Below, piece after piece: positions 1 through 8,789 of a DNA stretch of 64,000 bases. Both the position numbers and the translations under genes were made by a program. Positions within the stretch are counted from its first letter, which is position 1. Each line of letters begins with the position of its first letter. The DNA is taken from contig LJSV01000001.1 in assembly GCA_001314715.1 (NCBI GenBank), positions 310,001 to 374,000 on the forward strand, read 5' to 3'. Under the pieces are notes generated by a model. It did no database searches and had not been told where the DNA came from. It saw only the letters and a list, made by a program, of their open reading frames with translations. Source of the DNA: Rhodobacteraceae bacterium HLUCCA12. Its GTDB lineage: Bacteria; Pseudomonadota; Alphaproteobacteria; Rhodobacterales; Rhodobacteraceae.

Positions 1-91
1 CACCTTTGGTTGCTTGTGGCATGGGTGTAGTGCGCCGGCGCGGGCGTGGCAAGCCGGGCCGGGCACAGGGACGGCGGCAGGCGGTCGCGGA

Positions 92-1123
92 TCAGCTGCG
101 CCGGCGTCCGCGGCGTTCGCGCACCGGCGCGCCGGCATCGTCGCCGGTGCCGTCCGAGGCTGACGAGAACGGGCCCAGGGCGGCGGTGATCTGCTCAAGC
201 GTGGGGCGCTCGCCCTGCGGGCGGGTATCGAGGGCCGCGCGCATGGCGCGCAGGTGTTCGGCCATGGTTCCGCAGCAGCCGCCGATGATCTGTGCCCCGG
301 CGTCGCGTGCCATGACCGCGTATTCGGCCATCAGTTCGGGCGTGCCGTCATAGTGGATATGGCCGTCATGGTATTTCGGGATGCCGGCATTGCCCTTGGC
401 GATGATCGGCCGTTCCGGCCCCAGCGCGGCGAACCCAAGGATGGTGCGCAAAAGGTCCGACGCCCCGACCCCGCAATTGGCGCCAAAGGCGACCGGCGGA
501 TAGGCGAGCTTGTCCACCAGCTTGACCATGTCGGCCGAGGTCAGCCCCATCATCGTGCGCCCGGCGGTGTCAAAGCTCATGGTGCCGGCCCAGGGCAGGC
601 CGGCAAGGCCGCAGGCCTCGGCGGCGGCGCGATATTCCTCGGGGGCCGAGATCGTTTCGACCCAAAGCAGATCGACGCCCCCCTGCTTCAGCCCTTCGGC
701 CTGTTCGTGAAACATCTCGACCGCGCGGGCATGGGTCAGCGTGCCCATGGGTTCCATGATCTCGCCGGTCGGCCCCATCGACCCCGCGACCAGAACGCGG
801 CGCCCGGCCTTGTCGGCCACCTCGCGCCCCAGTTCGGCGCCGATGCGGTTGAGTTCACGCACCCGCCCTTCGGCCTGGTGCAATTTCAGCCGGCTGGCAT
901 TGGCCCCGAACGTGTTGGTCAGAAAGAGGTCGGACCCGGCCTCGACCGCCATCGAATAGAGCGCGCGAATGTTGTCGGGCTGATCGGTGTTCCACAGCTC
1001 CGGCGCCTCGCCCGAGGCCAGTCCCATGTTGAAGAGGTTGGTCCCGGTGGCGCCATCGGCCAGCAGGAAGCCGCGCGCGGCCAGAAGCCGGCTGAGGGGG
1101 TCTTGGGCGTCGGTCGATGACAT
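92..1123 (-). CDS. bmt: betaine-homocysteine S-methyltransferase (Bmt/BHMT family)
   Basis: This 343-residue cytoplasmic enzyme should move a methyl group from a betaine-type donor to homocysteine, making methionine. The N-terminal motif LADGATGTNL (about 21-30) opens the homocysteine S-methyltransferase barrel. The zinc ligands typical of the family are present: Cys217 in GANCG and Cys283/Cys284 in GGCCG. Length matches single-domain BHMT/Bmt proteins; no cobalamin domain is attached. The last ~25 residues are Arg/Gly/Asp-rich and poorly conserved in character. It lies 3-5 kb from an MttB-family methyltransferase and a betaine-type catabolic cluster, which fits methyl recycling. The exact donor (glycine betaine or another methylated compound) is inferred. 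Confidence 0.88.
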   Translation of the reverse strand: MSSTDAQDPLSRLLAARGFLLADGATGTNLFNMGLASGEAPELWNTDQPDNIRALYSMAVEAGSDLFLTNTFGANASRLKLHQAEGRVRELNRIGAELGREVADKAGRRVLVAGSMGPTGEIMEPMGTLTHARAVEMFHEQAEGLKQGGVDLLWVETISAPEEYRAAAEACGLAGLPWAGTMSFDTAGRTMMGLTSADMVKLVDKLAYPPVAFGANCGVGASDLLRTILGFAALGPERPIIAKGNAGIPKYHDGHIHYDGTPELMAEYAVMARDAGAQIIGGCCGTMAEHLRAMRAALDTRPQGERPTLEQITAALGPFSSASDGTGDDAGAPVRERRGRRRS

Positions 1124-1216
1124 GAAAACCTCGGCGGGCTGGGGCAGGGCGGTTTGCAGTGCGAAGCGGCGATGGGTGTGATCGGTCCGCCTGCGCCGTT
1201 TCCGGCCGGGGCCGGA

Positions 1217-1531
1217 TCAGCCCTCGGCGATCAGCTGTTCTTTCGCGGCTTTCAGGAACTCGTCCATCTTGGCGCGAATCTGGGCCTCGTCGGCCTTGCC
1301 GTCCAGATCGGCGCGGACCTTGCGGAACACGTCTTCGTGTCCCTCTTCCTCGAAATCGGCGCGAATGACCTCCATGGCGTAGTCCTCGGCGGCGGTTCCG
1401 GTCTTGCCCAGAAGGTCGGCCGCCCAAAGGCCCAGGGCCTTGTTGCGGCGCGCCACGGCCTTGAACTGCATTTCCATGTCGTGGGCGTACTTGTTCTCGA
1501 ATGCGCGTTCGCGGTCGTTGAAAGTGCTCAT
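1217..1531 (-). CDS. atpZ: F1Fo-ATPase inhibitor subunit zeta (DUF1476)
   Basis: This 104-residue acidic helical protein matches the DUF1476 / ATPase inhibitor zeta family described in Paracoccus and other alphaproteobacteria. Those proteins insert an N-terminal helix into F1 and block ATP hydrolysis. The diagnostic N-terminus MSTFNDRERAFENKYAHD and the following RRNKALGLWAADLLG segment are visible. I chose the ATG at 1531 rather than an upstream in-frame codon at 1600, because family members begin at this motif and a GAGG lies just before it. It is alone between bmt on the same strand and purC on the opposite strand, as is usual for atpZ, which is unlinked to the atp operons. Confidence 0.9.
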   Translation of the reverse strand: MSTFNDRERAFENKYAHDMEMQFKAVARRNKALGLWAADLLGKTGTAAEDYAMEVIRADFEEEGHEDVFRKVRADLDGKADEAQIRAKMDEFLKAAKEQLIAEG

Positions 1532-1705
1532 ATGCGGGGCCTCTTGATAGGTTGCCGGCGAATCCGCCCCAGATATGGTCTTTAGCGGCGCCGACCGCAA
1601 CCATTATCGACCATTCCCGGCGCGCGCTTGCGGGGGCGCGGCGCTTGGCGTATAGGGGCCACAGCAAACGCCCGCCCCCCGGTCGGGCCGTCACAAGGGG
1701 CTTTC

Positions 1706-2467
1706 ATGGCACGGCGCACCAAGATCTACGAGGGCAAGGCGAAAATCCTTTACGAAGGCCCCGAGCCCGGCACCTATGTGCAGTATTTCAAGGATGACGC
1801 CACCGCCTTCAACGCGGAAAAGCACGATGTCATCGAGGGCAAGGGCGTGCTGAACAACCGTTTGTCCGAATTCTTCATGACCGGGCTGAACGAAATCGGC
1901 GTGCCCACGCATTTCATGCGCCGCATCAACATGCGCGAGCAGCTGATCCGCGCGGTCGAGATGATCCCGCTGGAAGTGGTGGTGCGCAACATCGCCGCCG
2001 GTTCGATCAGCAAGCGGCTGGGCATCGAGGAGGGCACGCCACTGCCCCGCCCGATCGTCGAATTCTACTACAAGAACGACACGCTGGGCGACCCCCTGGT
2101 CAGCGAGGAACACATCCTGGCCTTTGGCTGGGCCACGCATCAGGATCTGGACGACATGGTGGCGCTGGCGCTGCGGGTGAACGACTTCCTGTCAGGCATC
2201 ATGATGGGGGTCGGCATCAAGCTGGTCGATTTCAAGATCGAGATCGGGCGCATCTATGACGGCGATTTCCAGCGCCTGATCGTGGCCGACGAGATCAGCC
2301 CCGACAGCTGCCGCCTGTGGGATGCCCGCACCGGGCAGAAGCTGGACAAGGATGTGTTTCGCCGCGATCTGGGCAACCTGTCCGAGGCCTATGCCGAGGT
2401 GGCCAGGCGGCTGGGCGTGATGCCGGGCAACGCCACCCCGATCAACAAGCCCAAACTGATGAACTGA
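1706..2467 (+). CDS. purC: phosphoribosylaminoimidazole-succinocarboxamide synthase
   Basis: PurC (253 residues) condenses CAIR with aspartate, using ATP, to make SAICAR in de novo purine synthesis. The start [20 protein letters not shown] is typical. Internal family motifs include [24 protein letters not shown] and LVDFKIEIG. The ATG at 1706 is preferred over an in-frame upstream start at 1628, which would add a low-complexity Arg/Gly leader unlike any PurC; AAGGGG lies about 6 bases before it. purS follows 12 bases after its stop, so the two are almost certainly one operon. Confidence 0.97.
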   Translation: MARRTKIYEGKAKILYEGPEPGTYVQYFKDDATAFNAEKHDVIEGKGVLNNRLSEFFMTGLNEIGVPTHFMRRINMREQLIRAVEMIPLEVVVRNIAAGSISKRLGIEEGTPLPRPIVEFYYKNDTLGDPLVSEEHILAFGWATHQDLDDMVALALRVNDFLSGIMMGVGIKLVDFKIEIGRIYDGDFQRLIVADEISPDSCRLWDARTGQKLDKDVFRRDLGNLSEAYAEVARRLGVMPGNATPINKPKLMN

Positions 2468-2479
2468 GGGATCGCTGCA

Positions 2480-2722
2480 ATGAAAGCCCGCGTGCATGTG
2501 ATGTTGAAGACCGGCGTGCTGGACCCGCAGGGCGAGGCGGTGCGCCATGCGCTGGGCAGCCTGGGCTTCGACGGGGTCGAGGCCGTGCGCCAGGGCAAGG
2601 TGATCGAACTGGACCTGGCCGAAACCGACCGCACCCGCGCCGAAGCGGCGGTGCGCGCGATGTGCGAGAAGCTTCTGGCCAACACGGTGATCGAACGCTA
2701 CGACATCCAGATCGACGGCTGA
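2480..2722 (+). CDS. purS: phosphoribosylformylglycinamidine synthase subunit PurS
   Basis: This 80-residue PurS bridges PurL and PurQ in the three-part FGAM synthase. It begins MKARVHVMLKTGVLDPQGEA, the usual PurS opening, and carries the GKVIELDL strand and a C-terminal IERYDIQIDG strand. It lies 12 bases downstream of purC. In many alphaproteobacteria purQ follows directly; here the next gene is on the opposite strand and unrelated. The matching small-type purL is about 53 kb away in this window (55269-57440). purQ is not present in the window. Confidence 0.95.
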   Translation: MKARVHVMLKTGVLDPQGEAVRHALGSLGFDGVEAVRQGKVIELDLAETDRTRAEAAVRAMCEKLLANTVIERYDIQIDG

Positions 2723-2781
2723 AATCCGCGCCGCTGCCGGTCAAGGCCGGATACCCGCGCGATCAGCGGGCCTGCCGGTGA

Positions 2782-4368
2782 TCAATACCCCAGCGCACAG
2801 CCATCCTTGCGCGGGTCCGAGGCGCCGACCAGCGTGCCGTCGGCCTCGATCCGGATCGCCTGTGCACCGCCCAACGGCTCTTGCCGCCAGCCGGTCGTGT
2901 GCCCCATGCGTGTCAGTGCCTCATGCACCGCCTCGGCATAGCCGGTCTCCAGCATCAGCGCGTCGCCCTCGTCGTCCTGCCCGGCAAAGGCGCGCGGCGC
3001 GTCCAGCGCCGCTTGCAGCTCCATCCCGTAATCCACCAGGTTCGAGACCACGCGCGCATGCCCCGTGGGCTGATAGGCTCCCCCCATCACGCCAAAGGGC
3101 AGGGTGACGCGCCCGTTTTCGCGCAGCATCGCCGGGATGATCGTGTGCATGGGGCGTTTTCCGCCGCCGGCCTCGTTCGGGTGGCCCTCGGCCAGGGTGA
3201 ACCCCGCGCCGCGGTTCTGGAACGCCAGCCCGAACCGCCGTGAGGCCAGACCGGCGCCAAAGCTGTGAAAGACCGAATAGATCAGCGACACCGCCATGCG
3301 GTCGCGGTCAACCACCGTCAGATAGACCGTGTCCTTGTGCACCGATTCCGTCAGGGGTGCGACCTTGGCCATCGGGCGTTCCGGGTCGATCAGCGCGGCC
3401 AGCCGTTGCGCCGTCTCGTCCGACAACATATGCGCCAGCCGCGTCGTGTGATCGGGATCAGCGATAAAGCGGTTGCGCGCGTCATAGGCCAGGCGCGTGG
3501 CCTCGGCCTCGATATGGGCGCGTTCGGCGCCCAGCGGGTCCAGCGCGGACAGGTCGAAATGCTTGAGGATGTTGAGCAACAGGTTGGCCGTCGCGCCCTG
3601 GCCGTTGGGGGCGTGTTCGATCAGCGACACGCCGCGATAGTCGCTTTCGACCGGGTCGGTATAGTCGCAGGCGGTGGCCGCCAGATCGTCATGCGTGTGA
3701 CACCCGCCCAAGGCCTGAAGCGAGTCGATGATGTCGTCGGCCACCGCACCGGCATAGAACCCCGCCCGGCCTTCGCGCGCGATCCGGCGAAGCACGTCGG
3801 CCTGGCCCGGCGCGCGAAAGACCGCACCCACGCCCGGCGCCTTGCCGTCGATCAGGAAGTGACGGCGCGCATCGCCGCTCAGATGCGTGGCGCGCGCCCA
3901 GTCGAAGGCCGTGCGCGGGCTGACCGGAACCCCGTCCTCGGCATAGCGGATCGCCGGGGCCAGAACCTGCGCCAGCTCCAGCTTGCCCCAATCGGCGGAC
4001 AGGCGGCAAAAGGCATCCACCGCCCCCGGCAGGGTCACGGCCTCGATCCCGTAGGTCGGAATCGCGGCCAGCCCGCGCGCGCGCATCGCCGCGGCATCCA
4101 GCGCGGCGGGCGCACGGCCCGATCCGTTGAGGGCGACCACCCGGTCCTCGCCCGCGGGCTTGAGCAGGACAAAGCAATCCCCGGCAAGCCCGGTCATCTG
4201 CGGCTCGCAAAACCCCAGCAAGACGCCCGCGCCGATGGCGGCATCGGCCGCGTTGCCGCCCGCTTGAAGGATCGACAGCGCGACCTGCGCCGCCAGCGGA
4301 TGCGATGTCGCGCACATCCCGTTGGTTGCATACACCGCCGAGCGGCCGGGCCGTTGAAAATCGCGCAT
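2782..4368 (-). CDS. gamma-glutamyltransferase family protein (cytoplasmic GGT-like)
   Basis: This 528-residue protein belongs to the Ntn-hydrolase gamma-glutamyltranspeptidase family. Such enzymes split themselves in two at a threonine, which then becomes the N-terminal nucleophile. The candidate is Thr347 in HKDTVYLTVVD, aligned with the TTHxSVVD site of classical GGT. Other family features are GGNAADAAIGAG (38-49), the substrate-loop motif GKRPMHTIIPAML and PFGVMGGAYQPTGH. There is no signal peptide, unlike periplasmic GGT, so it probably acts in the cytoplasm. It follows the MttB-family gene by 56 bases on the same strand, so its substrate may be a gamma-glutamyl amide or amine linked to methylated-amine breakdown (inference). 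Confidence 0.85.
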   Translation of the reverse strand: MRDFQRPGRSAVYATNGMCATSHPLAAQVALSILQAGGNAADAAIGAGVLLGFCEPQMTGLAGDCFVLLKPAGEDRVVALNGSGRAPAALDAAAMRARGLAAIPTYGIEAVTLPGAVDAFCRLSADWGKLELAQVLAPAIRYAEDGVPVSPRTAFDWARATHLSGDARRHFLIDGKAPGVGAVFRAPGQADVLRRIAREGRAGFYAGAVADDIIDSLQALGGCHTHDDLAATACDYTDPVESDYRGVSLIEHAPNGQGATANLLLNILKHFDLSALDPLGAERAHIEAEATRLAYDARNRFIADPDHTTRLAHMLSDETAQRLAALIDPERPMAKVAPLTESVHKDTVYLTVVDRDRMAVSLIYSVFHSFGAGLASRRFGLAFQNRGAGFTLAEGHPNEAGGGKRPMHTIIPAMLRENGRVTLPFGVMGGAYQPTGHARVVSNLVDYGMELQAALDAPRAFAGQDDEGDALMLETGYAEAVHEALTRMGHTTGWRQEPLGGAQAIRIEADGTLVGASDPRKDGCALGY

Positions 4369-4376
4369 CCCATCCT

Positions 4377-4412
4377 CCGTTTGCGCGCGACCTTACCGGC
4401 GGTTGCAAACGG
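4377..4412. promoter_or_regulatory. inverted repeat overlapping the ribosome binding site of the GGT-like gene
   Basis: CCGTTTGC at 4377-4384 and GCAAACGG at 4405-4412 form a perfect 8-base dyad with a 20-base loop in the gap between the MttB-family gene and the GGT-like gene. One arm overlaps the GGAGG (complement of 4374-4378) in front of the GGT-like ATG. In a read-through transcript this hairpin could lower translation of the downstream gene or mark a processing site; no T-run follows, so a terminator is unlikely. Confidence 0.4.
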
Positions 4413-4424
4413 GGGGAAGGGGGG

Positions 4425-5984
4425 TCAGAAATCGGTCGGCGCGCCGCCCTCGTGCTTGCGTTTCGCAACGAATTCGGCCAGTTCCTCGCGCCGGGCGGGG
4501 TCCATTGGCGGGGGCTCGAAATTGTCGACGATCTGGCGATAGATCCGGTGCGCCCGGTCGGGGGTCTGTTCGGCACCATCGGCCGACCAGGCCTCGTGAT
4601 TGCGCCAGTCCGACACCATCGGCGCATAAAAGGCGGTGGTATAGCGTTCGCGTGTATGCGCGCAGCCGAAATAATGCCCGCCCGGCCCGACCTCGGCCAC
4701 CGCGTCAAAGGCGATGTCGTCGGGCCCGGTGGCAAAGGTCGCGGGCTCGAAATAGCGCTGGATCATCTGCAACACTTCGCAATCCATCACGAATTTCTCG
4801 GGCGAGGCGATCAGCCCGCCCTCCAGCCAGCCGGCGGCGTGATAGACCAGGTTCGACCCCGACTGCACCGCCGCCCACAGGCTGTTGGATGTCTCCCACA
4901 TCGCCTGGCCGTCGGGCACATTGGACGTGCAGACGCCCGAGGACCGCAGTGGCAGCCCGTAGTGGCGCGCCATCTGCCCGGTGATCTGGGTCGCGCGCAT
5001 GTATTCGGGCGTGCCGAAGGCCGGGCCGCCCGTGCGCATGTCCACGTTCGAGGTGAAGGTGCCGATCGCCACCGGGCAGCCCGGCGCGGCGTACTCCAAA
5101 AGCGCGATCGCGGCCAGCGCCTCGGCGATCGACAGCGTCACGGCGCCCGCCATCGTCACCGGGGCCATCGCACCAGCCAGGGTGAAGGGCGTCACCACCA
5201 CGGGCTGGCCGCGCCGCGCCAGGCGCAGCGCGCCGTCGATCATGGGGAAATCGTGCTTGAGCGGCGAGGTCGAGTTGATGTTGGTATACATGTGTGGCGC
5301 GGCGTCGAACGCTTCATGGCTCAGCCCGCCGGCGATGCGCACCATTTCCATCACGTCCTCGACCCGCTCGCGGCCCAGGCTGTAGGCATGGCAGACCTTG
5401 TCGGTCAGCGTAAGTTTTTCGAACAGGCAGTCCAGATGCCGCACTGCCGGGTGAATATCGACGGGCTCGACCGGATAGCCGCCGGCGATGTGGATGCAGT
5501 TGAAGAACTGCGTCAGCATCATGAATTCGCGGAAGGTGGCGAAATCGCCGGGCTGTTTGCCGCGCACCAGATCCCAGCTGTTGGGCGGGCTGGAGACATT
5601 GACAAAGACCATATGCCCGTCACCGATGACGATGCGCCGGTCGGGGTTGCGCGGCGTGATGGCAAAGGCACCGGGCGCGCGCGCCACCATCTCGGTGACG
5701 AAATCGGCATCCATGCGCACGCGCTGGCCATCGACGCGGCACCCGGCCTGACGAAACAGCGCCAGCGCCTCGTCGTTGAGAAACTCGATCCCGATCTCGG
5801 ACAGGATTCGCATCGCCCCGTCATGGATCGCCGCCACCCCCTCGGCATCCACCGGCTCGGTCGGGCGGTCGGGGTTGCGCGGCACCCGCCACGGCATCTG
5901 GTCCAGATGAAAACCGGTGGTGCGGCGCGTGTTTCCACCGCGCCCGCCCGAACGGCGGCGCGGGGCGGTTTCGGTGGCGGCCAT
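4425..5984 (-). CDS. trimethylamine methyltransferase (MttB) family protein, non-pyrrolysine
   Basis: This is a 519-residue MttB-superfamily protein. Archaeal MttB uses pyrrolysine (an in-frame TAG); here the frame is uninterrupted, so it belongs to the non-Pyl branch. That branch includes glycine betaine, proline betaine and carnitine:corrinoid methyltransferases. I chose the ATG at 5984 (MAATETAPRRRSGGRGG) because GGAGGG lies just upstream and an earlier in-frame start at 6152 would overlap the upstream regulator. Recognisable segments are HDGAMRILSEIGIEF and the central GAMAPVTMAGAVTLS. No corrinoid protein or reductive activator is adjacent in this window. The gene lies between an HTH regulator and a GGT-like gene on the same strand. 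Confidence 0.85.
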   Translation of the reverse strand: MAATETAPRRRSGGRGGNTRRTTGFHLDQMPWRVPRNPDRPTEPVDAEGVAAIHDGAMRILSEIGIEFLNDEALALFRQAGCRVDGQRVRMDADFVTEMVARAPGAFAITPRNPDRRIVIGDGHMVFVNVSSPPNSWDLVRGKQPGDFATFREFMMLTQFFNCIHIAGGYPVEPVDIHPAVRHLDCLFEKLTLTDKVCHAYSLGRERVEDVMEMVRIAGGLSHEAFDAAPHMYTNINSTSPLKHDFPMIDGALRLARRGQPVVVTPFTLAGAMAPVTMAGAVTLSIAEALAAIALLEYAAPGCPVAIGTFTSNVDMRTGGPAFGTPEYMRATQITGQMARHYGLPLRSSGVCTSNVPDGQAMWETSNSLWAAVQSGSNLVYHAAGWLEGGLIASPEKFVMDCEVLQMIQRYFEPATFATGPDDIAFDAVAEVGPGGHYFGCAHTRERYTTAFYAPMVSDWRNHEAWSADGAEQTPDRAHRIYRQIVDNFEPPPMDPARREELAEFVAKRKHEGGAPTDF

Positions 5985-6087
5985 GATACCCTCCGTCCTG
6001 ACTGAGGCGAGCCTATGGTCACGCCGCGCGACGGGGCAAGCGCACAGCACGCAACGCCGTGTTAAGTGAAATCCGCCGGTCGCCGGT

Positions 6088-6930
6088 TCAGTCGGGCGCG
6101 ACCTGAAGGCCACGCACAAAGGCCGCCGCCTCATGGGCATGCACGCTGGCATGGCGGATATGGCCGTCGAACCCCTGCGCCAGATCGCGGATCAGCGCGC
6201 GCGAGCGGATATGCAGATAGATCTCGCCCGCATAGACCGCCGCGCGGGCATAGCCGAAGACCGTCATCGGCGGGGCAAAGCGCTGGCGCCCGTCGAACAG
6301 ATACATCCGGAACGCGGGATAGAGTTCCTCGACCGTGGCCGCGATATGGTCAAGCTGCGCCTGCCGGTCGGCCGCGGGCAGGCCGCGCCAGGCGCCGCGC
6401 CCTTCGGCGAACACCTCCAGCGTCTGGAACGGCATGCACATCTCGATATCCGATTCCGGCATGCGCGAGAAATGCAGCCGACGTTCGGTCTGCGCCTGAA
6501 GGCGCCGGCGTTCCTGGGCGTTGGCTGCGGCCTGAAAGGCGATCACCGCCTCGGTGCGCATCAGGTCGGGCAGTTGCGCGGGCACATAGCGCACCTTCTG
6601 CCCCGCGGTTTCATGGTGCCACCGCTCCATCGCCGTGCGGCTTTCCTCGTCCAGCGCCTGTTCGGCCTCGACCGCGTTCAGGGTCTGCGTGACGATGCCG
6701 CGATCCTCGCTCAAGGCCAGAAGCCAGTCGGTCGAGACCTGGAACTGCGCGGCCAGCGCCAAGAGCGTCTCGGCCCGCGGCAGGCGGGGGTTGGCCCCGC
6801 TCATCAGTTGCGACAGCGCCGAGCGGTCGATGCCGATGGCCTCGGCAAAGGCCGACTGCGTCATGCCCGACTGGCGCTGCAACTGCGCCAGCCGGTCGCG
6901 AAAGCGTTCGGCGGCAAGGCGTTTGTTCAT
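6088..6930 (-). CDS. XRE-type helix-turn-helix transcriptional regulator
   Basis: This 280-residue protein has an N-terminal Cro/CI-type helix-turn-helix at about residues 10-68 (SGMTQSAFAEAIGIDRSALS is the recognition region). A C-terminal half of about 190 residues follows, which I cannot assign; it probably senses a ligand. The ATG at 6930 gives a start directly before the HTH. It is transcribed divergently from the desaturase-like operon (162-base gap) and lies 103 bases upstream of the MttB-family gene on its own strand. It is therefore well placed to control both arms of the methylated-amine region. A short dyad in the divergent gap could be its operator. No effector is known from sequence. 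Confidence 0.8.
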   Translation of the reverse strand: MNKRLAAERFRDRLAQLQRQSGMTQSAFAEAIGIDRSALSQLMSGANPRLPRAETLLALAAQFQVSTDWLLALSEDRGIVTQTLNAVEAEQALDEESRTAMERWHHETAGQKVRYVPAQLPDLMRTEAVIAFQAAANAQERRRLQAQTERRLHFSRMPESDIEMCMPFQTLEVFAEGRGAWRGLPAADRQAQLDHIAATVEELYPAFRMYLFDGRQRFAPPMTVFGYARAAVYAGEIYLHIRSRALIRDLAQGFDGHIRHASVHAHEAAAFVRGLQVAPD

Positions 6931-6963
6931 GGCGCGGATCCTGCGGCAAGTCTGTTGTCTTTA

Positions 6964-6978
6964 GTAACGGAATTTTAC
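6964..6978. promoter_or_regulatory. candidate operator dyad in the divergent gap of the HTH regulator
   Basis: GTAA at 6964-6967 and TTAC at 6975-6978 form an inverted repeat with a 7-base AT-rich spacer, the most AT-rich spot in this GC-rich gap. It lies 34 bases upstream of the regulator start and about 115 bases upstream of the desaturase-like start. Position and symmetry suggest an XRE-family operator, but the arms are short and chance is possible. Confidence 0.35.
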
Positions 6979-7092
6979 AAAAGACGTCAATCGGGCGCGA
7001 TGATGACGATTACACCCGGCTTGCCCCGCATGGGTGGCGGCGTCAGAGTGGCGCCACCCAAGGGCGACGCCGCCCGACAATCAGGAGAATCT

Positions 7093-8070
7093 ATGCGACT
7101 TGAGTGGCCGACCCTGGCGCTGATCGGGGGCTGTTACGGAACATGGATGCTGTCAGGTGCCTGGCTCTGGCCGTTGGCGCCGGGGCTGGCGCTGACGGTG
7201 ATGGCGGTCATGGCCGCGCTGCATTCGTCACTGGTGCATGAATGCCTGCACGGCCACCCGACCCGCCACCGCCGCCTGAACGAGGGCCTTGTGGCGCTGC
7301 CGCTGTCGCTGGTCCATCCCTATCGCCGGTATCGAACCACGCATCTGGCGCATCACCACGACGCCCGGCTGACCGACCCGTTCGAAGACCCCGAAAGCTA
7401 TTACAAGGCGCGCTGGCACTTCGCCGCCATGCCCGCAGGGTTGCGGATGCTTTTGCAAGCCAACAACACCATGCTGGGCCGTCTGGTGCTGGGGCCGCTT
7501 CTGGGCGCGGCGGGGTTCCTGTCAAGTGAGGCGCGCCTGCTGTGGCAAGGCGCGCGCGGCGTGCGGCTGGCCTGGGCGCTGCATCTGGCCGGTCTGGTGC
7601 CCATGGTGGCGGCGATCTGGGCCTTCGGCATACCGTTCTGGCTCTATCTGGCGGGGGTCGTCTGGCCGTCGCTGTCGCTGATCGCCATTCGCACCTTTGC
7701 CGAACACCGCTGGCACGAAACCCCCGAGGGCCGCACGATCATCGTCGAACGCTCGCCGCTGTCATGGTTGTTTCTCAACAACAATCTGCATATCGTGCAT
7801 CACCAGATCCCGGCCGCGCCGTGGTATGCGCTGCCACGCCTGTATCGCGAACGCCGCGACCATTGGCAGGCGCTCAACGGCGGGTATGTCTATCGCAACT
7901 ACTGGCAGTTGTTTCGCGCCCATGCCCTGCGCGCCAAGGAGCCGGTGGCGCACCCCGCCTTGCAGGTCTTTCCAGAACATCCGCAACCGCCGCAGGTGCC
8001 GCGCCCGCCCGCCCGGTCGGGCAAGCGGCATGATAAGGCGGCGCGCGCGCGCCGAAAGCGCGCGGCGTGA
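7093..8070 (+). CDS. membrane di-iron desaturase/hydroxylase-like protein
   Basis: This 325-residue integral membrane protein of the fatty acid desaturase superfamily carries the eight-plus histidines that bind two irons. They sit in HECLHGH (49-55), HLAHHH (84-89), AEHRWH (203-208) and HIVHHQ (233-238). Hydrophobic segments lie around 8-45, 65-75, 125-145 and 160-198. The basic C-terminus (KRHDKAARARRKRAA) is cytosolic in character. I chose ATG 7093 because AGGAG precedes it by 6 bases. Its stop overlaps the next start (GTGA), coupling it to a PhnD-like protein and an FAD/GcvT demethylase. That context suggests hydroxylation of an N-methyl or alkyl group rather than lipid desaturation (inference); ordinary lipid desaturation remains possible. 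Confidence 0.8.
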   Translation: MRLEWPTLALIGGCYGTWMLSGAWLWPLAPGLALTVMAVMAALHSSLVHECLHGHPTRHRRLNEGLVALPLSLVHPYRRYRTTHLAHHHDARLTDPFEDPESYYKARWHFAAMPAGLRMLLQANNTMLGRLVLGPLLGAAGFLSSEARLLWQGARGVRLAWALHLAGLVPMVAAIWAFGIPFWLYLAGVVWPSLSLIAIRTFAEHRWHETPEGRTIIVERSPLSWLFLNNNLHIVHHQIPAAPWYALPRLYRERRDHWQALNGGYVYRNYWQLFRAHALRAKEPVAHPALQVFPEHPQPPQVPRPPARSGKRHDKAARARRKRAA

Positions 8071-8789
8071 GCGGGCTTGCCTGCCTGCCGATGTACGACT
8101 GGCCGGAAGAGCGCGGCGCGGTCGATGCGCTCTGGGCGCGAATCAGGGCGGGCACCGACGCCCAACTGCCCCGCGCACTGGCCCGCCCCGCCAGCGAGGC
8201 CGCGCTGTTCGCGCTGTGGCGCGACCCGGCGCTGGTGCTGTCGCAAACCTGCTGGGGGCCGCTGCGGATGGGGCTGCTGCCGGGTTTGCGGGTGCTGGCG
8301 CAGCCTGATTATTCGGACGTGCCGGGCGGGTCGGGGCCGCTTTACCGCTCGGCCGTGATCGGGCGTTCGGGGGCCGCGCGCCCGGTGCCCGAGGGCCGCG
8401 CCGCCGCCCTGCCCAAAGGGCTGCTGGCGGGGCGGGTGCTGGCGGTGAACGCGCGCCATTCGCTATCGGGCTGGCTTGCGCTGGCGGCCGATCTGGGCGC
8501 CGATCCGGGCACGCGGGCGGCAAGCGTGGTCCTGACCGGGGGGCACCGGGCCTCGATCCGCGCGGTGGCGGCGGGGCGTGCCGATCTGGCGGCCATCGAT
8601 TGCCGCAGCTGGGCGCTTGCGCAGCATCACGAGCCTTGCGCGGCCGGGCTTGTCGTGCTGGGCTGGACCGCGGCGCGGCCGGGTCTGCCCTATGTCACCG
8701 GCGCGAACACCGATCCGGCGCTGGCCGCCGGGCTGCAAGCAACGCTGATCGGGATGGGCTGCCATCCGCCGCAGGAGGAATTCGCATGA
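8067..8789 (+). CDS. PhnD/SsuA-like substrate-binding domain protein without signal peptide
   Basis: This 240-residue protein resembles the PhnD/transferrin-fold solute-binding proteins. It has an N-terminal part with LPMYDWPE, a hinge, and the segment AAGRADLAAIDCRSWALAQ typical of the family. It starts with GTG at 8067 overlapping the previous stop and ends overlapping the next ATG (ATGA). No signal peptide or lipobox is present, and no permease or ATPase of a phosphonate-type transporter is adjacent, so it is probably cytoplasmic. It may bind a ligand for, or deliver substrate to, the flanking oxidative enzymes (inference). The family is sometimes annotated as phosphate/phosphite/phosphonate binding; I do not assign a ligand. 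Confidence 0.75.
   Translation: MSGLACLPMYDWPEERGAVDALWARIRAGTDAQLPRALARPASEAALFALWRDPALVLSQTCWGPLRMGLLPGLRVLAQPDYSDVPGGSGPLYRSAVIGRSGAARPVPEGRAAALPKGLLAGRVLAVNARHSLSGWLALAADLGADPGTRAASVVLTGGHRASIRAVAAGRADLAAIDCRSWALAQHHEPCAAGLVVLGWTAARPGLPYVTGANTDPALAAGLQATLIGMGCHPPQEEFA

Noticed and set aside
1-91. Start of a leftward gene at the left edge (ATG at position 22 on the minus strand, MPQATKG...)
   Set aside because: Only seven codons are inside the window and no ribosome binding site is seen; I cannot support a gene.
4425-5984. Pyrrolysine-containing trimethylamine methyltransferase
   Set aside because: The frame has no in-frame TAG and no pyl genes are visible in the window.
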